From assembly GCA_934216185.1 (NCBI GenBank), contig CAKQBM010000056.1, positions 1 to 11,194 of the forward strand: 11,194 bases of DNA. Reading direction: 5' to 3'. A model generated the notes under the pieces. The model saw only the letters and a program-made list of their open reading frames with translations, did not search any database and was not told the origin of the DNA. Below are positions 1 to 6,701 of this stretch, piece after piece (within the stretch, counting starts at the first letter, position 1; each line of letters starts with the position of its first letter). Position numbers and translations under genes: made by a program. The stretch is from an uncultured Streptococcus sp. Lineage in GTDB: Bacteria > Bacillota > Bacilli > Lactobacillales > Streptococcaceae.

Positions 1-43
1 TAACTTGTTTTCCGCCAGTTTTGATAATTGCGTATGTGCTCAT
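1..43 (-). CDS. rplU: 50S ribosomal protein L21, N-terminal fragment (runs off the left edge)
   Basis: Reading the minus strand from the ATG at 43 gives MSTYAIIKTGGKQV, the conserved N-terminus of bacterial ribosomal protein L21; 14 codons are in the window and the rest lies beyond the left edge. L21 binds 23S rRNA in the large subunit. A strong Shine-Dalgarno sequence, AGGAGGTG, lies at 48-55, with 4 bases between it and the ATG. Behind it are a structured leader and a promoter on the same strand. In Firmicutes this gene usually heads an operon with a small cysteine-protease gene (ysxB/prp) and rpmA (L27); those would lie outside the window. The identification rests on 14 residues, but the sequence is very characteristic. 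Confidence 0.9.
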   Translation of the reverse strand, partial: MSTYAIIKTGGKQV

Positions 44-211
44 TATGCACCTCCTATGATTTTTATGGGTTTCCCCGAATTTTTGTGAAGACTCGCCTAG
101 CATCGTGGGACGAACCACTTAAAAGAAGAGCTCTATGTAGAACAAAGTTTAAATTTGTACTACAACGAGCAACGATGTTCGTGCGGTTGCACAGGAACGT
201 GCATAGTCAAC
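44..211 (-). promoter_or_regulatory. Structured 5' leader of rplU, candidate ribosomal protein L21 leader RNA
   Basis: The predicted rplU transcript begins near 209-211 and has about 165 untranslated bases, far more than a ribosome binding site needs. On the minus strand I see several hairpins. One is TGCAC/GTGCA around a 6-base loop (188-203). A long one has 10-base arms, GTAGTACAAA and TTTGTTCTAC, with one U-U mismatch and a 7-base loop (137-163). A third is GGG-GAAA-CCC with a GNRA-type tetraloop just before the Shine-Dalgarno region (67-75). ACGAAC upstream can also pair with GTTCGT downstream, which suggests alternative folds. An L21 leader RNA family is known upstream of rplU in low-GC Gram-positives and is thought to mediate autoregulation. 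Position, strand and length fit, but I could not align this sequence to the family model. Confidence 0.62.
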
Positions 212-217
212 TCTTTA

Positions 218-246
218 AGTATAGCATATCTTCTATTCTCTTACAA
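218..246 (-). promoter_or_regulatory. Promoter of rplU
   Basis: On the minus strand, TTGTAA (241-246) is followed by a 17-base spacer and TATACT (218-223). A TG one base upstream of the -10 makes TGCTATACT, an extended -10 of the kind common in streptococci. It faces away from the promoter of the neighbouring oxidoreductase gene, and about 50 bp separate the two -35 elements. Confidence 0.75.
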
Positions 247-296
247 GTAATAACACCTAAAATGAAGCTTTTTCTTGTACCAATTTTTCCCCTCTG

Positions 297-326
297 TTGT
301 ATAGTCTCGTCCATCTATGTTATAAT
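297..326 (+). promoter_or_regulatory. Promoter of the oxidoreductase-helicase unit
   Basis: TTGTAT (297-302), an 18-base spacer and a consensus TATAAT (321-326), preceded by TG at 318-319 (extended -10). Transcription would begin near 333, giving a leader of about 28 bases that contains the Shine-Dalgarno sequence AAAGGAG (349-355) ahead of the ATG at 361. Confidence 0.78.
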
Positions 327-360
327 GAAAGAAGGATTTAAAATTGGAAAAGGAGTATCT

Positions 361-1338
361 ATGCTTAAATTAGGTGTCATAGGAACAGGGGCTATCAGCC
401 ACCACTTCATAGAAGCATCCCATACCAGTGGAGAATACAAGCTGGTCGCAGTCTATTCTAGAAAACTAGAAACTGCGGCAACCTTTGCTTCTCGCTATCA
501 AGATATCCAGATCTTTGATCAATTAGAAGACTTAGTCAAGAGCTCCTTTGATGTGGTCTATATTGCTAGTCCAAACTCCTTGCATTTTGCTCAGGCAATA
601 GCTGCCTTGTCTGCAGGTAAACACGTCATTCTTGAAAAGCCAGCTGTCACTCAGCCACAAGAATGGCTAGATTTGAAACATACAGCTGAGAAAAATCACT
701 GTTTTATCTTTGAGGCGGCACGAAATTACCACGAGAAAGCTTTCACTATCATCAAAAACTTTTTAGCAGACAAACAAATTTTGGGAGCAGATTTCAACTA
801 TGCCAAATATTCTTCCAAAATGCCGGATTTATTGGCTGGACAGACACCAAATGTTTTTTCAGACCGTTTTGCTGGCGGAGCACTTATGGACTTGGGGATT
901 TATCCCCTCTATGCTACCGTTCGTCTTTTTGGAAAAGCTAATGACGCGACTTACCATGCTCAACAGCTTGACAATAGCATTGACCTAAATGGAGATGGTA
1001 TCCTCTTCTACCCAGACTATCAAGTTCACATCAAGGCTGGAAAAAACATCACTTCCAATCTCCCTTGCGAGATTTATACAACAGATGGAACCTTGACTCT
1101 CAACACGATTGAGCATATTCGCTCAGCTATTTTTACCGACCACCAAGGCAATCAAATCCAGCTCCCTATCCAACAGGCTCCTCATACGATGACTGAGGAA
1201 GTCGCTGCATTTGCACACATGATCCAGCAACCAGATCTGAATCTCTACCAAACTTGGCTGGAAGATGCAAGTTCTGTTCATGAACTACTATTTACCATGC
1301 GCCAGACTGCTGGCATTAGATTTGAGGCAGAAAAATGA
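361..1338 (+). CDS. Gfo/Idh/MocA-family NAD(P)-dependent oxidoreductase
   Basis: A 325-residue cytoplasmic dehydrogenase-like protein. The N-terminal Rossmann fold begins LGVIGTGAIS (residues 4-13, with the dinucleotide-binding glycines at 5, 8 and 10). The family's EKP motif is at 92-94 (LEKPAV), and DLGIYPL (177-183) sits where related enzymes carry a catalytic His or Tyr. Length is normal for the family. I chose the ATG at 361 because AAAGGAG (349-355) lies 5 bases upstream and a promoter lies at 297-326. The open frame continues back to 28, but that part runs antisense to the rplU leader and has no protein-like features. Family members oxidise or reduce sugars, inositols and related polyols; nothing here shows the substrate. 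The stop codon overlaps the helicase start (ATGA), so the two are probably co-transcribed and translationally coupled. Confidence 0.9.
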   Translation: MLKLGVIGTGAISHHFIEASHTSGEYKLVAVYSRKLETAATFASRYQDIQIFDQLEDLVKSSFDVVYIASPNSLHFAQAIAALSAGKHVILEKPAVTQPQEWLDLKHTAEKNHCFIFEAARNYHEKAFTIIKNFLADKQILGADFNYAKYSSKMPDLLAGQTPNVFSDRFAGGALMDLGIYPLYATVRLFGKANDATYHAQQLDNSIDLNGDGILFYPDYQVHIKAGKNITSNLPCEIYTTDGTLTLNTIEHIRSAIFTDHQGNQIQLPIQQAPHTMTEEVAAFAHMIQQPDLNLYQTWLEDASSVHELLFTMRQTAGIRFEAEK

Positions 1339-2420
1339 AAAGCAAACTACCTACTGAATGGCAAGAACTAAGTGACCAACTCGGTTTCAAAGAATTCACC
1401 CCCATTCAAACTCAACTATTTGAACCACTTCTTGCAGGAGAAAATCTTCTAGGAGTGAGCCCAACAGGAACTGGTAAGACCCTAGCTTACCTTCTACCAA
1501 GTCTTCTCAGACTACAAAAGAAAAAAGCACAACAACAACTCTTGATTCTAGCACCAAATACGGAGCTTGCTGGACAGATTTTTGACGTATGTAAAACGTG
1601 GGAAGAAGCTATCGGTTTGACATCTCAACTCTTCCTATCAGGTTCAAGTCAGAAACGCCAGATTGAACGACTCAAAAAAGGACCAGAAATTCTGATTGGA
1701 ACTCCTGGCCGTATCTTTGAACTGATTAAATTGAAAAAAATCAAGATGATGAATGTGGAAACTATCATTCTGGATGAATTTGACCAATTGCTTGATGATT
1801 CTCAAATTCATTTTGTTGAGAAAATAACTCACTACGCACCTCGTGACCACCAACTCATCTACATGAGTGCGACGGCCAAGTTAGACCAAGAAAAGATTGC
1901 GCCTAACACACGTACCATTGATCTCTCTGATCAAAAACTGGACAATATCCAACATTTCTACATGCAGGTAGACCAACGTCACCGCGTTGATATACTACGA
2001 AAACTGGCTCATGTTGAGGATTTCCGCGGACTAGTCTTCTTTAACAGCCTGTCAGACCTTGGAAGTGCAGAAGAAAAATTACAGTATCGTGATATCTTGG
2101 CTGTTTCCCTCGCTAGTGATGTTAATGTCAAATTTAGAAAAGTCATCTTAGAAAAGTTTAAAGATAAGCAACTAACCCTACTCCTTGCAACTGACCTTTT
2201 GGCTCGTGGAATTGATATCGATAGCCTCGAATGTGTTGTAAACTTTGATGTCCCTAGAGATATCGAAACTTACACTCACCGTGCTGGGCGTACTGGCCGT
2301 ATGGGCAAGGAAGGTTATGTTATTACTCTCGTCACTCATCCAGAAGAAATCAAAAAACTTAAAAAGTTTGCAAGCGTACGTGAAATTGTCTTGAAAAACC
2401 AAGAACTCTATATCAAATAA
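1335..2420 (+). CDS. DEAD-box-type ATP-dependent RNA helicase with DEFD motif II
   Basis: A 361-residue superfamily 2 helicase with both RecA-like domains and almost no extensions. Visible motifs in order: Q-motif GFKEFTPIQ (17-25); Walker A SPTGTGKT (42-49); motif Ia as PNTELA instead of PTRELA; TPGR (123-126); motif II DEFD (147-150) instead of DEAD; SAT (178-180); motif V ATDLLARGIDID (285-296); motif VI HRAGRTGRMG (315-324). The ATPase and RNA-coupling residues of motifs I, II, III, V and VI are present, so it is probably active. The ATG at 1335 overlaps the previous stop by 4 bases, with GAGG at 1324-1327 as a possible ribosome site. Minimal helicases of this size include the ribosome-assembly helicase YfmL of Bacillus; the match to that one is my inference from size and layout. 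A role in RNA folding, ribosome biogenesis or cold growth is plausible but not shown. Confidence 0.9.
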   Translation: MKSKLPTEWQELSDQLGFKEFTPIQTQLFEPLLAGENLLGVSPTGTGKTLAYLLPSLLRLQKKKAQQQLLILAPNTELAGQIFDVCKTWEEAIGLTSQLFLSGSSQKRQIERLKKGPEILIGTPGRIFELIKLKKIKMMNVETIILDEFDQLLDDSQIHFVEKITHYAPRDHQLIYMSATAKLDQEKIAPNTRTIDLSDQKLDNIQHFYMQVDQRHRVDILRKLAHVEDFRGLVFFNSLSDLGSAEEKLQYRDILAVSLASDVNVKFRKVILEKFKDKQLTLLLATDLLARGIDIDSLECVVNFDVPRDIETYTHRAGRTGRMGKEGYVITLVTHPEEIKKLKKFASVREIVLKNQELYIK

Positions 2421-2428
2421 TCCCCATT

Positions 2429-2461
2429 GCTCTACGCACATCAGGTGTATAGAGCTTTTTT
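2429..2461 (+). terminator. Rho-independent terminator after the helicase gene
   Basis: GCTCTA (2429-2434) pairs with TAGAGC (2450-2455); after one mismatch, GCAC pairs with GTGT (one G-U), closing a 5-base loop. Six T residues follow (2456-2461). It begins 8 bases after the stop codon. Confidence 0.85.
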
Positions 2462-2477
2462 ATAAGAAATTCAATTT

Positions 2478-2676
2478 TATACTCTTCAAAAATCTCTTCA
2501 AACCGCGTCAGCTTCGCCTTGTCGTATAGATGTTACTGACTTCGTCAGTTCTATCTGCAACCTCAAAACCATGTTTTGAGCTGACTTCGTCAGTTCTATC
2601 TGCAACCTCAAAACAGTGTTTTGAGCAACCTGCAGCTAGCTTCCTAGTTTGCTCTTTGATTTTTATTGAGTATTAG
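2478..2676 (+). repeat. BOX element, boxA-boxB-boxB-boxC
   Basis: This stretch matches the modular BOX repeat of Streptococcus pneumoniae and relatives. The boxA-like part (2478-2536, 59 bp) contains CGTCAGCTTCGCCTTGTCGTA, close to the complement of the conserved boxA core. Two boxB units of exactly 45 bp follow (2537-2581 and 2582-2626). They differ only in the loop of an internal hairpin: CTCAAAAC/GTTTTGAG closes CAT in the first and AGT in the second. boxC (2627-2676, 50 bp) ends the element. The outer ends are inverted repeats, TATACTC and GAGTATT. It lies between the convergent helicase and tuf genes, just inside both terminators, so it interrupts no gene. BOX elements are thought to be non-autonomous and mobilised in trans, and some affect nearby expression. 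Outer boundaries may be off by a few bases. Confidence 0.9.
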
Positions 2677-2686
2677 TTCAATATCC

Positions 2687-2718
2687 GAAAAAAGAACCTT
2701 GCAAAGCAAGATTCTTTT
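2687..2718 (-). terminator. Rho-independent terminator of tuf
   Basis: On the minus strand AGAATCTTGC (2706-2715) pairs over ten bases, with one G-U, with GCAAGGTTCT (2693-2702) around a UUU loop. The U tract is TTTTTT (2688-2693). A shorter T run on the plus strand (2715-2718) may give weak termination in the other direction too. Confidence 0.88.
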
Positions 2719-2761
2719 AGTGTCTGACTTAAATAATTGTTCTTCTGGGAACTAAATCGAA

Positions 2762-3958
2762 TTAAGCTTCGATTTCTGTAACCATACCTGAACCAACAGT
2801 ACGTCCACCCTCACGGATAGAGAATGTAGTACCTTGTTCTACGGCGATTGGGTGGATCAACTCAACGTCGATTGTCACGTTATCACCAGGCATTACCATT
2901 TCAGTACCTGCTGGAAGTTCGATTGAACCTGTAACGTCAGTAGTACGGAAGTAGAATTGTGGACGGTAGTTGTTGAAGAATGGAGTGTGACGTCCACCTT
3001 CTTCTTTAGTAAGGATGTAAACTTCACCTTTGAATTTAGTGTGTGGGTTGATTGAACCTGGTTTAGCGATAACTTGTCCACGTTCGATTTCGTCACGTTG
3101 AATACCACGAAGAAGGACACCTACGTTATCTCCGGCAAGACCTTCGTCAAGTTGTTTACGGAACATTTCAACACCAGTAACAACTGCTTTTTGAGTTTCT
3201 TCTTTGATACCAACGATTTCGATTTCGTCGTTGACTTTAACGATACCACGGTCGATACGTCCTGAAGCAACTGTACCACGTCCAGTGATTGAGAATACGT
3301 CCTCGACTGGAAGAAGCAATGGTTTGTCAGTGTCACGTTCTGGTTCTGGGATGTACTCATCAACTGTGTTCATCAATTCCATAACGATGTCTTCGTATTT
3401 AGTGTCACCTTCAAGGGCTTTAAGAGCTGAACCTTGGATAACTGGAAGATCGTCACCTGGGAAGTCATATTCTGACAATAGGTCACGGATTTCCATTTCA
3501 ACCAATTCAAGCAATTCTTCATCGTCAACCAAGTCAACTTTGTTCATGAAGACGATAAGGTGTTTAACACCAACCTGACGTGAAAGAAGGATGTGCTCAC
3601 GAGTTTGTGGCATTGGTCCGTCAGTTGAAGCTACTACAAGGATAGCTCCGTCCATTTGAGCGGCACCAGTAATCATGTTTTTAACATAGTCCGCGTGTCC
3701 TGGAGCGTCGATATGAGCGTAGTGACGTTTTTCAGTTTCGTACTCAACGTGCGCAGTGTTGATAGTGATACCGCGTTCGCGTTCTTCTGGAGCAGCATCA
3801 ATAGACGCATAGTCTTTAGGTTGGTTAACTGATGAAGGCAAGCGACGTGCCAAAACAGTTGTGATAGCTGCAGTTAGGGTAGTTTTACCGTGGTCAACGT
3901 GTCCGATAGTACCAATGTTAACGTGTGGTTTACTACGATCGTATTTTTCTTTTGCCAT
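2762..3958 (-). CDS. tuf: Translation elongation factor Tu
   Basis: A 398-residue EF-Tu, full length and typical of streptococci. It brings aminoacyl-tRNA to the ribosomal A site and hydrolyses GTP on codon recognition. The G domain shows GHVDHGKT (19-26), the switch I sequence RGITI (62-66), DAPGH (84-88) and NKVD (139-142). Domains 2 and 3 follow and end in [10 protein letters not shown]. The start is the ATG at 3958 ([10 protein letters not shown]). The open frame also has a TTG at 3976, but that codon overlaps the only Shine-Dalgarno-like sequence, GGAGG (3970-3974), and the six extra residues are not part of known EF-Tu. The gene is monocistronic, with its own promoter (4030-4057) and terminator (2687-2718). 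Its preferred codons (GGT, CGT, GTT, AAC) suggest strong expression, as expected for an abundant protein. Confidence 0.98.
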   Translation of the reverse strand: MAKEKYDRSKPHVNIGTIGHVDHGKTTLTAAITTVLARRLPSSVNQPKDYASIDAAPEERERGITINTAHVEYETEKRHYAHIDAPGHADYVKNMITGAAQMDGAILVVASTDGPMPQTREHILLSRQVGVKHLIVFMNKVDLVDDEELLELVEMEIRDLLSEYDFPGDDLPVIQGSALKALEGDTKYEDIVMELMNTVDEYIPEPERDTDKPLLLPVEDVFSITGRGTVASGRIDRGIVKVNDEIEIVGIKEETQKAVVTGVEMFRKQLDEGLAGDNVGVLLRGIQRDEIERGQVIAKPGSINPHTKFKGEVYILTKEEGGRHTPFFNNYRPQFYFRTTDVTGSIELPAGTEMVMPGDNVTIDVELIHPIAVEQGTTFSIREGGRTVGSGMVTEIEA

Positions 3959-3969
3959 TTGAGTAAAAG

Positions 3970-3974
3970 CCTCC
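3970..3974 (-). promoter_or_regulatory. Ribosome binding site of tuf, unusually distant
   Basis: GGAGG on the minus strand is 11 bases from the ATG at 3958, longer than the usual 5-9. No closer purine-rich site is visible. It decides the start, since the alternative TTG at 3976 overlaps the site itself. Confidence 0.6.
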
Positions 3975-4029
3975 AATAAAATATATTTTATAGATAGACA
4001 GTAGGCAATACAGTCTAACTTTCCTTACT

Positions 4030-4057
4030 ATTTTATCAAATTTCAGCTAAATTGCAA
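4030..4057 (-). promoter_or_regulatory. Promoter of tuf
   Basis: On the minus strand TTGCAA (4052-4057), a 16-base spacer and TAAAAT (4030-4035), with TG one base before the -10 (TGATAAAAT). Transcription would start near 4023, leaving an untranslated leader of about 65 bases. I see no strong hairpin in that leader. Confidence 0.75.
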
Positions 4058-4135
4058 GTGTTTTACAAAGTTTTTGTGAATTATTCTTAATCTGCTACTC
4101 CAAATGGTACTTCTACTCCTATCACTTCTTTGATG

Positions 4136-4164
4136 AAAAAGAAAAACCAGGAATTTCCTGACTT
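4136..4164 (-). terminator. Probable terminator after the AI-2E-family gene
   Basis: On the minus strand, right after the stop codon, CAGGA-AAT-TCCTG (4148-4160) forms a 5 bp stem that can be lengthened by AAAA/TTTT pairing. It is followed by TTTTT, C, TTTTT. The GC part of the stem is short, so it is weaker than the other terminators in the window. Confidence 0.6.
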
Positions 4165-5274
4165 TTACTTAGCTAATTGTCTTTCTCTTTCTTTCATTAT
4201 TTTATGATTTTCATACAAACGTGATAAGAACTTAGAAATTTCTTTTAAGATAGAATAGGTTGGTACTGCGACAATCATACCAATGACGCCATAGATGTTA
4301 CTTGATAATAAAAGTAATACTAAAATCGTAATTGGATGAACCTTCATAACACTTCCTACGATTCGAGGATATAAGATATTACCATCTACCTGCTGAACAA
4401 CGAGCATATAAATCACTGCAATCAGCATTCTATGGGGATCAGTGAATATATTTGCGATAATCATAGGAATCAAACCAATACTTGGTCCCACATAAGGAAT
4501 GAGATTGGCCAATCCTGAAAAGATGGCAAAGACCAAAGCGTATTTCAAACCAATCACGCTATATCCGATAAAGGCCAAACAACCGATAATAATCGCATCA
4601 ATTGCGACTCCACTAATATAGCGAGCAATTGTCGCATTCAAATTCTTTAAGAGACCTGAAATATGCAACTTATCTCTCTTTAAAACAGTGCGCTCAAGCA
4701 TCGGTAAAAATTTGTTACCATCTAATAAAAAATAAACCAAAAACACAGGGGTCATAATAATAATCAAAACGGTACTAAAGAGAGCTGATAGAACACTTCC
4801 AACACTATTGGTCACACTATTTAGTATATTTTGTAAAATATCTACATAGGATAAATTTAACTGTTGAATAGTCGCTTGAATATCCAAATTTTGAAAGGCT
4901 GGATAAGTAGATAAATCCACAATCAAATCTTGTAAACGACTATAGATAGTCTGGCTAGTCGCAATTAAGCTGGTCAACTGATTGACCAAAATCGGTAAGA
5001 GATAGACTACCCCAATGACAAGCCCCCAAACCAAGGCACACAAGGTTAGTAGAATACCAATGATACGATTAATTTTGAAATACTTTTGTAAAAAATTTAC
5101 AATAGGATTGGTCAAATAATATAAAAAGCCACCCAATAAAAATGGAATCATGATGGTGTTCGCTACGCTTACAAAAGGCGTGATAATCGCCCCCATCTCT
5201 CTCCATAGATAAAAAATGATTGTTAATAATAAAATCTCACTGGTCCAAAAAAATAATTTATTCTTACGAAACAT
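4165..5274 (-). CDS. AI-2E family (PerM/TqsA-like) membrane protein
   Basis: A 369-residue polytopic membrane protein. It has hydrophobic segments near residues 8-24, 37-55, 70-95, 160-184, 222-242, 245-275, 283-296 and 315-345, and a soluble stretch at about 100-155 rich in Gln, Ser, Thr and Leu. Family signatures are NLIPYVGP (257-264), followed by GLIP, and QQVDGNILYPRIVG (294-307), with Gln and Pro at the conserved spots. Members are assigned to export of autoinducer-2, sodium or other small solutes. The name does not prove an AI-2 role here, and the substrate is unknown. The start at 5274 is supported by GGAGG (5281-5285), 6 bases upstream. The gene is divergent from dacA, and its promoter leaves only a very short leader. 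Confidence 0.88.
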   Translation of the reverse strand: MFRKNKLFFWTSEILLLTIIFYLWREMGAIITPFVSVANTIMIPFLLGGFLYYLTNPIVNFLQKYFKINRIIGILLTLCALVWGLVIGVVYLLPILVNQLTSLIATSQTIYSRLQDLIVDLSTYPAFQNLDIQATIQQLNLSYVDILQNILNSVTNSVGSVLSALFSTVLIIIMTPVFLVYFLLDGNKFLPMLERTVLKRDKLHISGLLKNLNATIARYISGVAIDAIIIGCLAFIGYSVIGLKYALVFAIFSGLANLIPYVGPSIGLIPMIIANIFTDPHRMLIAVIYMLVVQQVDGNILYPRIVGSVMKVHPITILVLLLLSSNIYGVIGMIVAVPTYSILKEISKFLSRLYENHKIMKERERQLAK

Positions 5275-5293
5275 GAGCTACCTCCATTCATAT

Positions 5294-5302
5294 ATTTTAC
5301 CA
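5294..5302 (-). promoter_or_regulatory. Extended -10 promoter of the AI-2E-family gene
   Basis: TGGTAAAAT on the minus strand (TG at 5301-5302, TAAAAT at 5294-5299). No good -35 is seen at the usual distance. Transcription would start near 5287, only a couple of bases before the Shine-Dalgarno sequence at 5281-5285. Confidence 0.55.
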
Positions 5303-5358
5303 TACTTTCAAAAAAGCTTCTTTCTTCTATCATGAAACTGGGAATATTTTTTTCTTTA

Positions 5359-5367
5359 TGTTAGAAT
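5359..5367 (+). promoter_or_regulatory. Extended -10 promoter of dacA, very close to the start codon
   Basis: TGTTAGAAT, with TG at 5359-5360 and TAGAAT at 5362-5367. The -35 region is poor (GGGAATAT area with a T-rich spacer). The -10 ends 9 bases before the ATG at 5377, so the predicted transcription start is within about 0-4 bases of the start codon. A weaker alternative -10 is TATCAT near 5328-5333. Confidence 0.55.
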
Positions 5368-5376
5368 AAACTTACT

Positions 5377-6618
5377 ATGAAAAAAATCATTTTAACTCTA
5401 CTAAGCCTATCCCTTATTGGGTCAGCTTCTACTGTTGCTGCACAAGATTTTAATATTACTGCTAAACATGCGATTGCTGTTGAGGCAAATACGGGCAAAA
5501 TTCTCTATGAGAAGGATGCAACGCAACCTGTTGAAATTGCTTCTATAACAAAACTACTTACAGTTTATCTTGTCTATGAAGCCTTGGAAAACGGAAGTAT
5601 TACACTATCTACCCCAGTAGATATTTCTGACTATCCTTACAAATTAACAACTAATTCTGAAGCAAGTAATGTTCCCATGGAGGCTCGCAATTATACCGTC
5701 GAACAACTACTTGAAGCAACAGTAGTATCTAGTGCTAACAGTGCAGCTATTGCCCTAGCTGAGAAAATTGCTGGCTCAGAGAAAGACTTCGTCGATATGA
5801 TGCGTGCCAAACTCTTGGAATGGGGAATTAAAGATGCCACTATTGTCAATACAACTGGTCTGAACAACGAAACTCTCGGAGATAACATTTACCCAGGATC
5901 TAAAAAAGATGAGGAAAATAAGCTCAGTGCTTATGATGTTGCTATTGTTGCTCGTAACCTCATCAAAAAATACCCACAAGTCTTGGAAATCACAAAAAAA
6001 CCTTCTTCTACTTTTGCTGGGATGACAATCACTTCTACCAACTACATGTTAGAAGGTATGCCGGCTTACCGTGGTGGTTTTGATGGACTGAAAACCGGAA
6101 CAACAGATAAGGCTGGAGAGTCTTTTGTTGGTACTACTGTCGAAAAAGGCATGAGGGTTATCACAGTTGTTTTAAATGCAGACCATCAAGACAATAATCC
6201 TTACGCTCGGTTTACAGCTACATCTTCCCTAATGGATTATATCTCTTCTACATTCACACTTCGCAAAATCGTTCAGCAAGGCGATGCCTATCAAGATAGC
6301 AAAGCCCCCGTACAAGATGGAAAAGAAGATACGGTCACTGCAGTGGCCCCAGAGGATATCTATCTAATTGAGCATGTTGGGAATCAATCTTCCCAATCTG
6401 TTCAATTCACACCTGATTCCAAAGCAATCCCAGCACCACTTGAAGCTGGAACAGTGGTTGGCCATTTGACTTACGAAGACAAGGACTTGATTGGTCAAGG
6501 TTACATTACCACAGAACGTCCTAGTTTTGAAATGGTTGCAGAAAAGAATGTTGAAAAAGCCTTCTTCTTAAAAGTTTGGTGGAATCAGTTTATCCGCTTC
6601 ATCAACGAGAAATTATAA
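5377..6618 (+). CDS. dacA: D-alanyl-D-alanine carboxypeptidase, PBP3-type low-mass penicillin-binding protein
   Basis: A 413-residue serine peptidase that removes the terminal D-Ala from peptidoglycan pentapeptides outside the membrane, limiting the substrates for cross-linking. Residues 1-22 are a signal peptide with cleavage likely after VAA (before Q23). The active-site motifs are SITK (Ser56, Lys59), SAN (119-121) and KTG (239-241), identical in position to pneumococcal PBP3 as I recall it. The beta-rich C-terminal domain starts near residue 290. The end, KVWWNQFIRFINEKL, is the amphipathic helix that anchors such enzymes to the outer face of the membrane. The start is clear because the signal peptide begins right at the ATG, yet no Shine-Dalgarno sequence precedes it. 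The gene is convergent with the suf operon, divergent from the AI-2E-family gene, and appears monocistronic. It is a beta-lactam target; nothing suggests loss of function. Confidence 0.96.
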   Translation: MKKIILTLLSLSLIGSASTVAAQDFNITAKHAIAVEANTGKILYEKDATQPVEIASITKLLTVYLVYEALENGSITLSTPVDISDYPYKLTTNSEASNVPMEARNYTVEQLLEATVVSSANSAAIALAEKIAGSEKDFVDMMRAKLLEWGIKDATIVNTTGLNNETLGDNIYPGSKKDEENKLSAYDVAIVARNLIKKYPQVLEITKKPSSTFAGMTITSTNYMLEGMPAYRGGFDGLKTGTTDKAGESFVGTTVEKGMRVITVVLNADHQDNNPYARFTATSSLMDYISSTFTLRKIVQQGDAYQDSKAPVQDGKEDTVTAVAPEDIYLIEHVGNQSSQSVQFTPDSKAIPAPLEAGTVVGHLTYEDKDLIGQGYITTERPSFEMVAEKNVEKAFFLKVWWNQFIRFINEKL

Positions 6619-6648
6619 AAAAATCGCGATTTAAACCGCGATTTTTTT
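6617..6648. terminator. Bidirectional terminator between dacA and sufB
   Basis: ATCGCG (6623-6628) pairs with CGCGAT (6637-6642) around an 8-base loop. The stem is extended by A residues (6617-6622) against T residues (6643-6648). The T tract on either strand follows the stem, so it can end both dacA (plus) and the suf operon (minus). On the plus side the stem overlaps the dacA stop codon by two bases. Confidence 0.88.
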
Positions 6649-6672
6649 GTTACAAGTTCATCTTCAAAGTCC

Positions 6673-6698
6673 TTGATTTTTAGTAAATCTAAAATCAA
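6673..6698. other. AT-rich hairpin downstream of sufB
   Basis: TTGATTTTTAG (6673-6683) can pair with CTAAAATCAA (6689-6698) with one bulged base and a 5-base loop. It lies 3 bases after the sufB stop (minus strand). No U tract follows it on that strand, so it is not a standard terminator. It could protect the 3' end of the suf mRNA. Confidence 0.45.
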
Positions 6699-6701
6699 AT
6701 T

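Noticed and set aside
28..360. A 111-codon N-terminal extension of the oxidoreductase
   Set aside because: The stretch is antisense to the rplU start, leader and promoter. It has no protein-family character, and a clear promoter and Shine-Dalgarno sequence point to the ATG at 361.
2470..2682. TTCAAT on both sides of the BOX element (2470-2475 and 2677-2682) as a target-site duplication
   Set aside because: The repeats are only 6 bases and AT-rich, and the left copy is separated from the BOX end. It is likely chance, since BOX elements are expected to duplicate only a very short site.
2893..3578. Overlapping open frames inside tuf on both strands
   Set aside because: They are low-complexity reading shadows of a codon-biased gene, rich in Ser, Thr, Val and Asn, with no ribosome sites or family motifs.
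4165..5274. A quorum-sensing role for the AI-2E-family protein
   Set aside because: The family name comes from one member; most members move other solutes or are uncharacterised, and there is no luxS or related gene nearby.
5358..5369. A mini-ORF ATG-TTA-GAA-TAA just upstream of dacA
   Set aside because: It overlaps the predicted -10 element, so it would not be in the transcript from that promoter, and it has no ribosome site.
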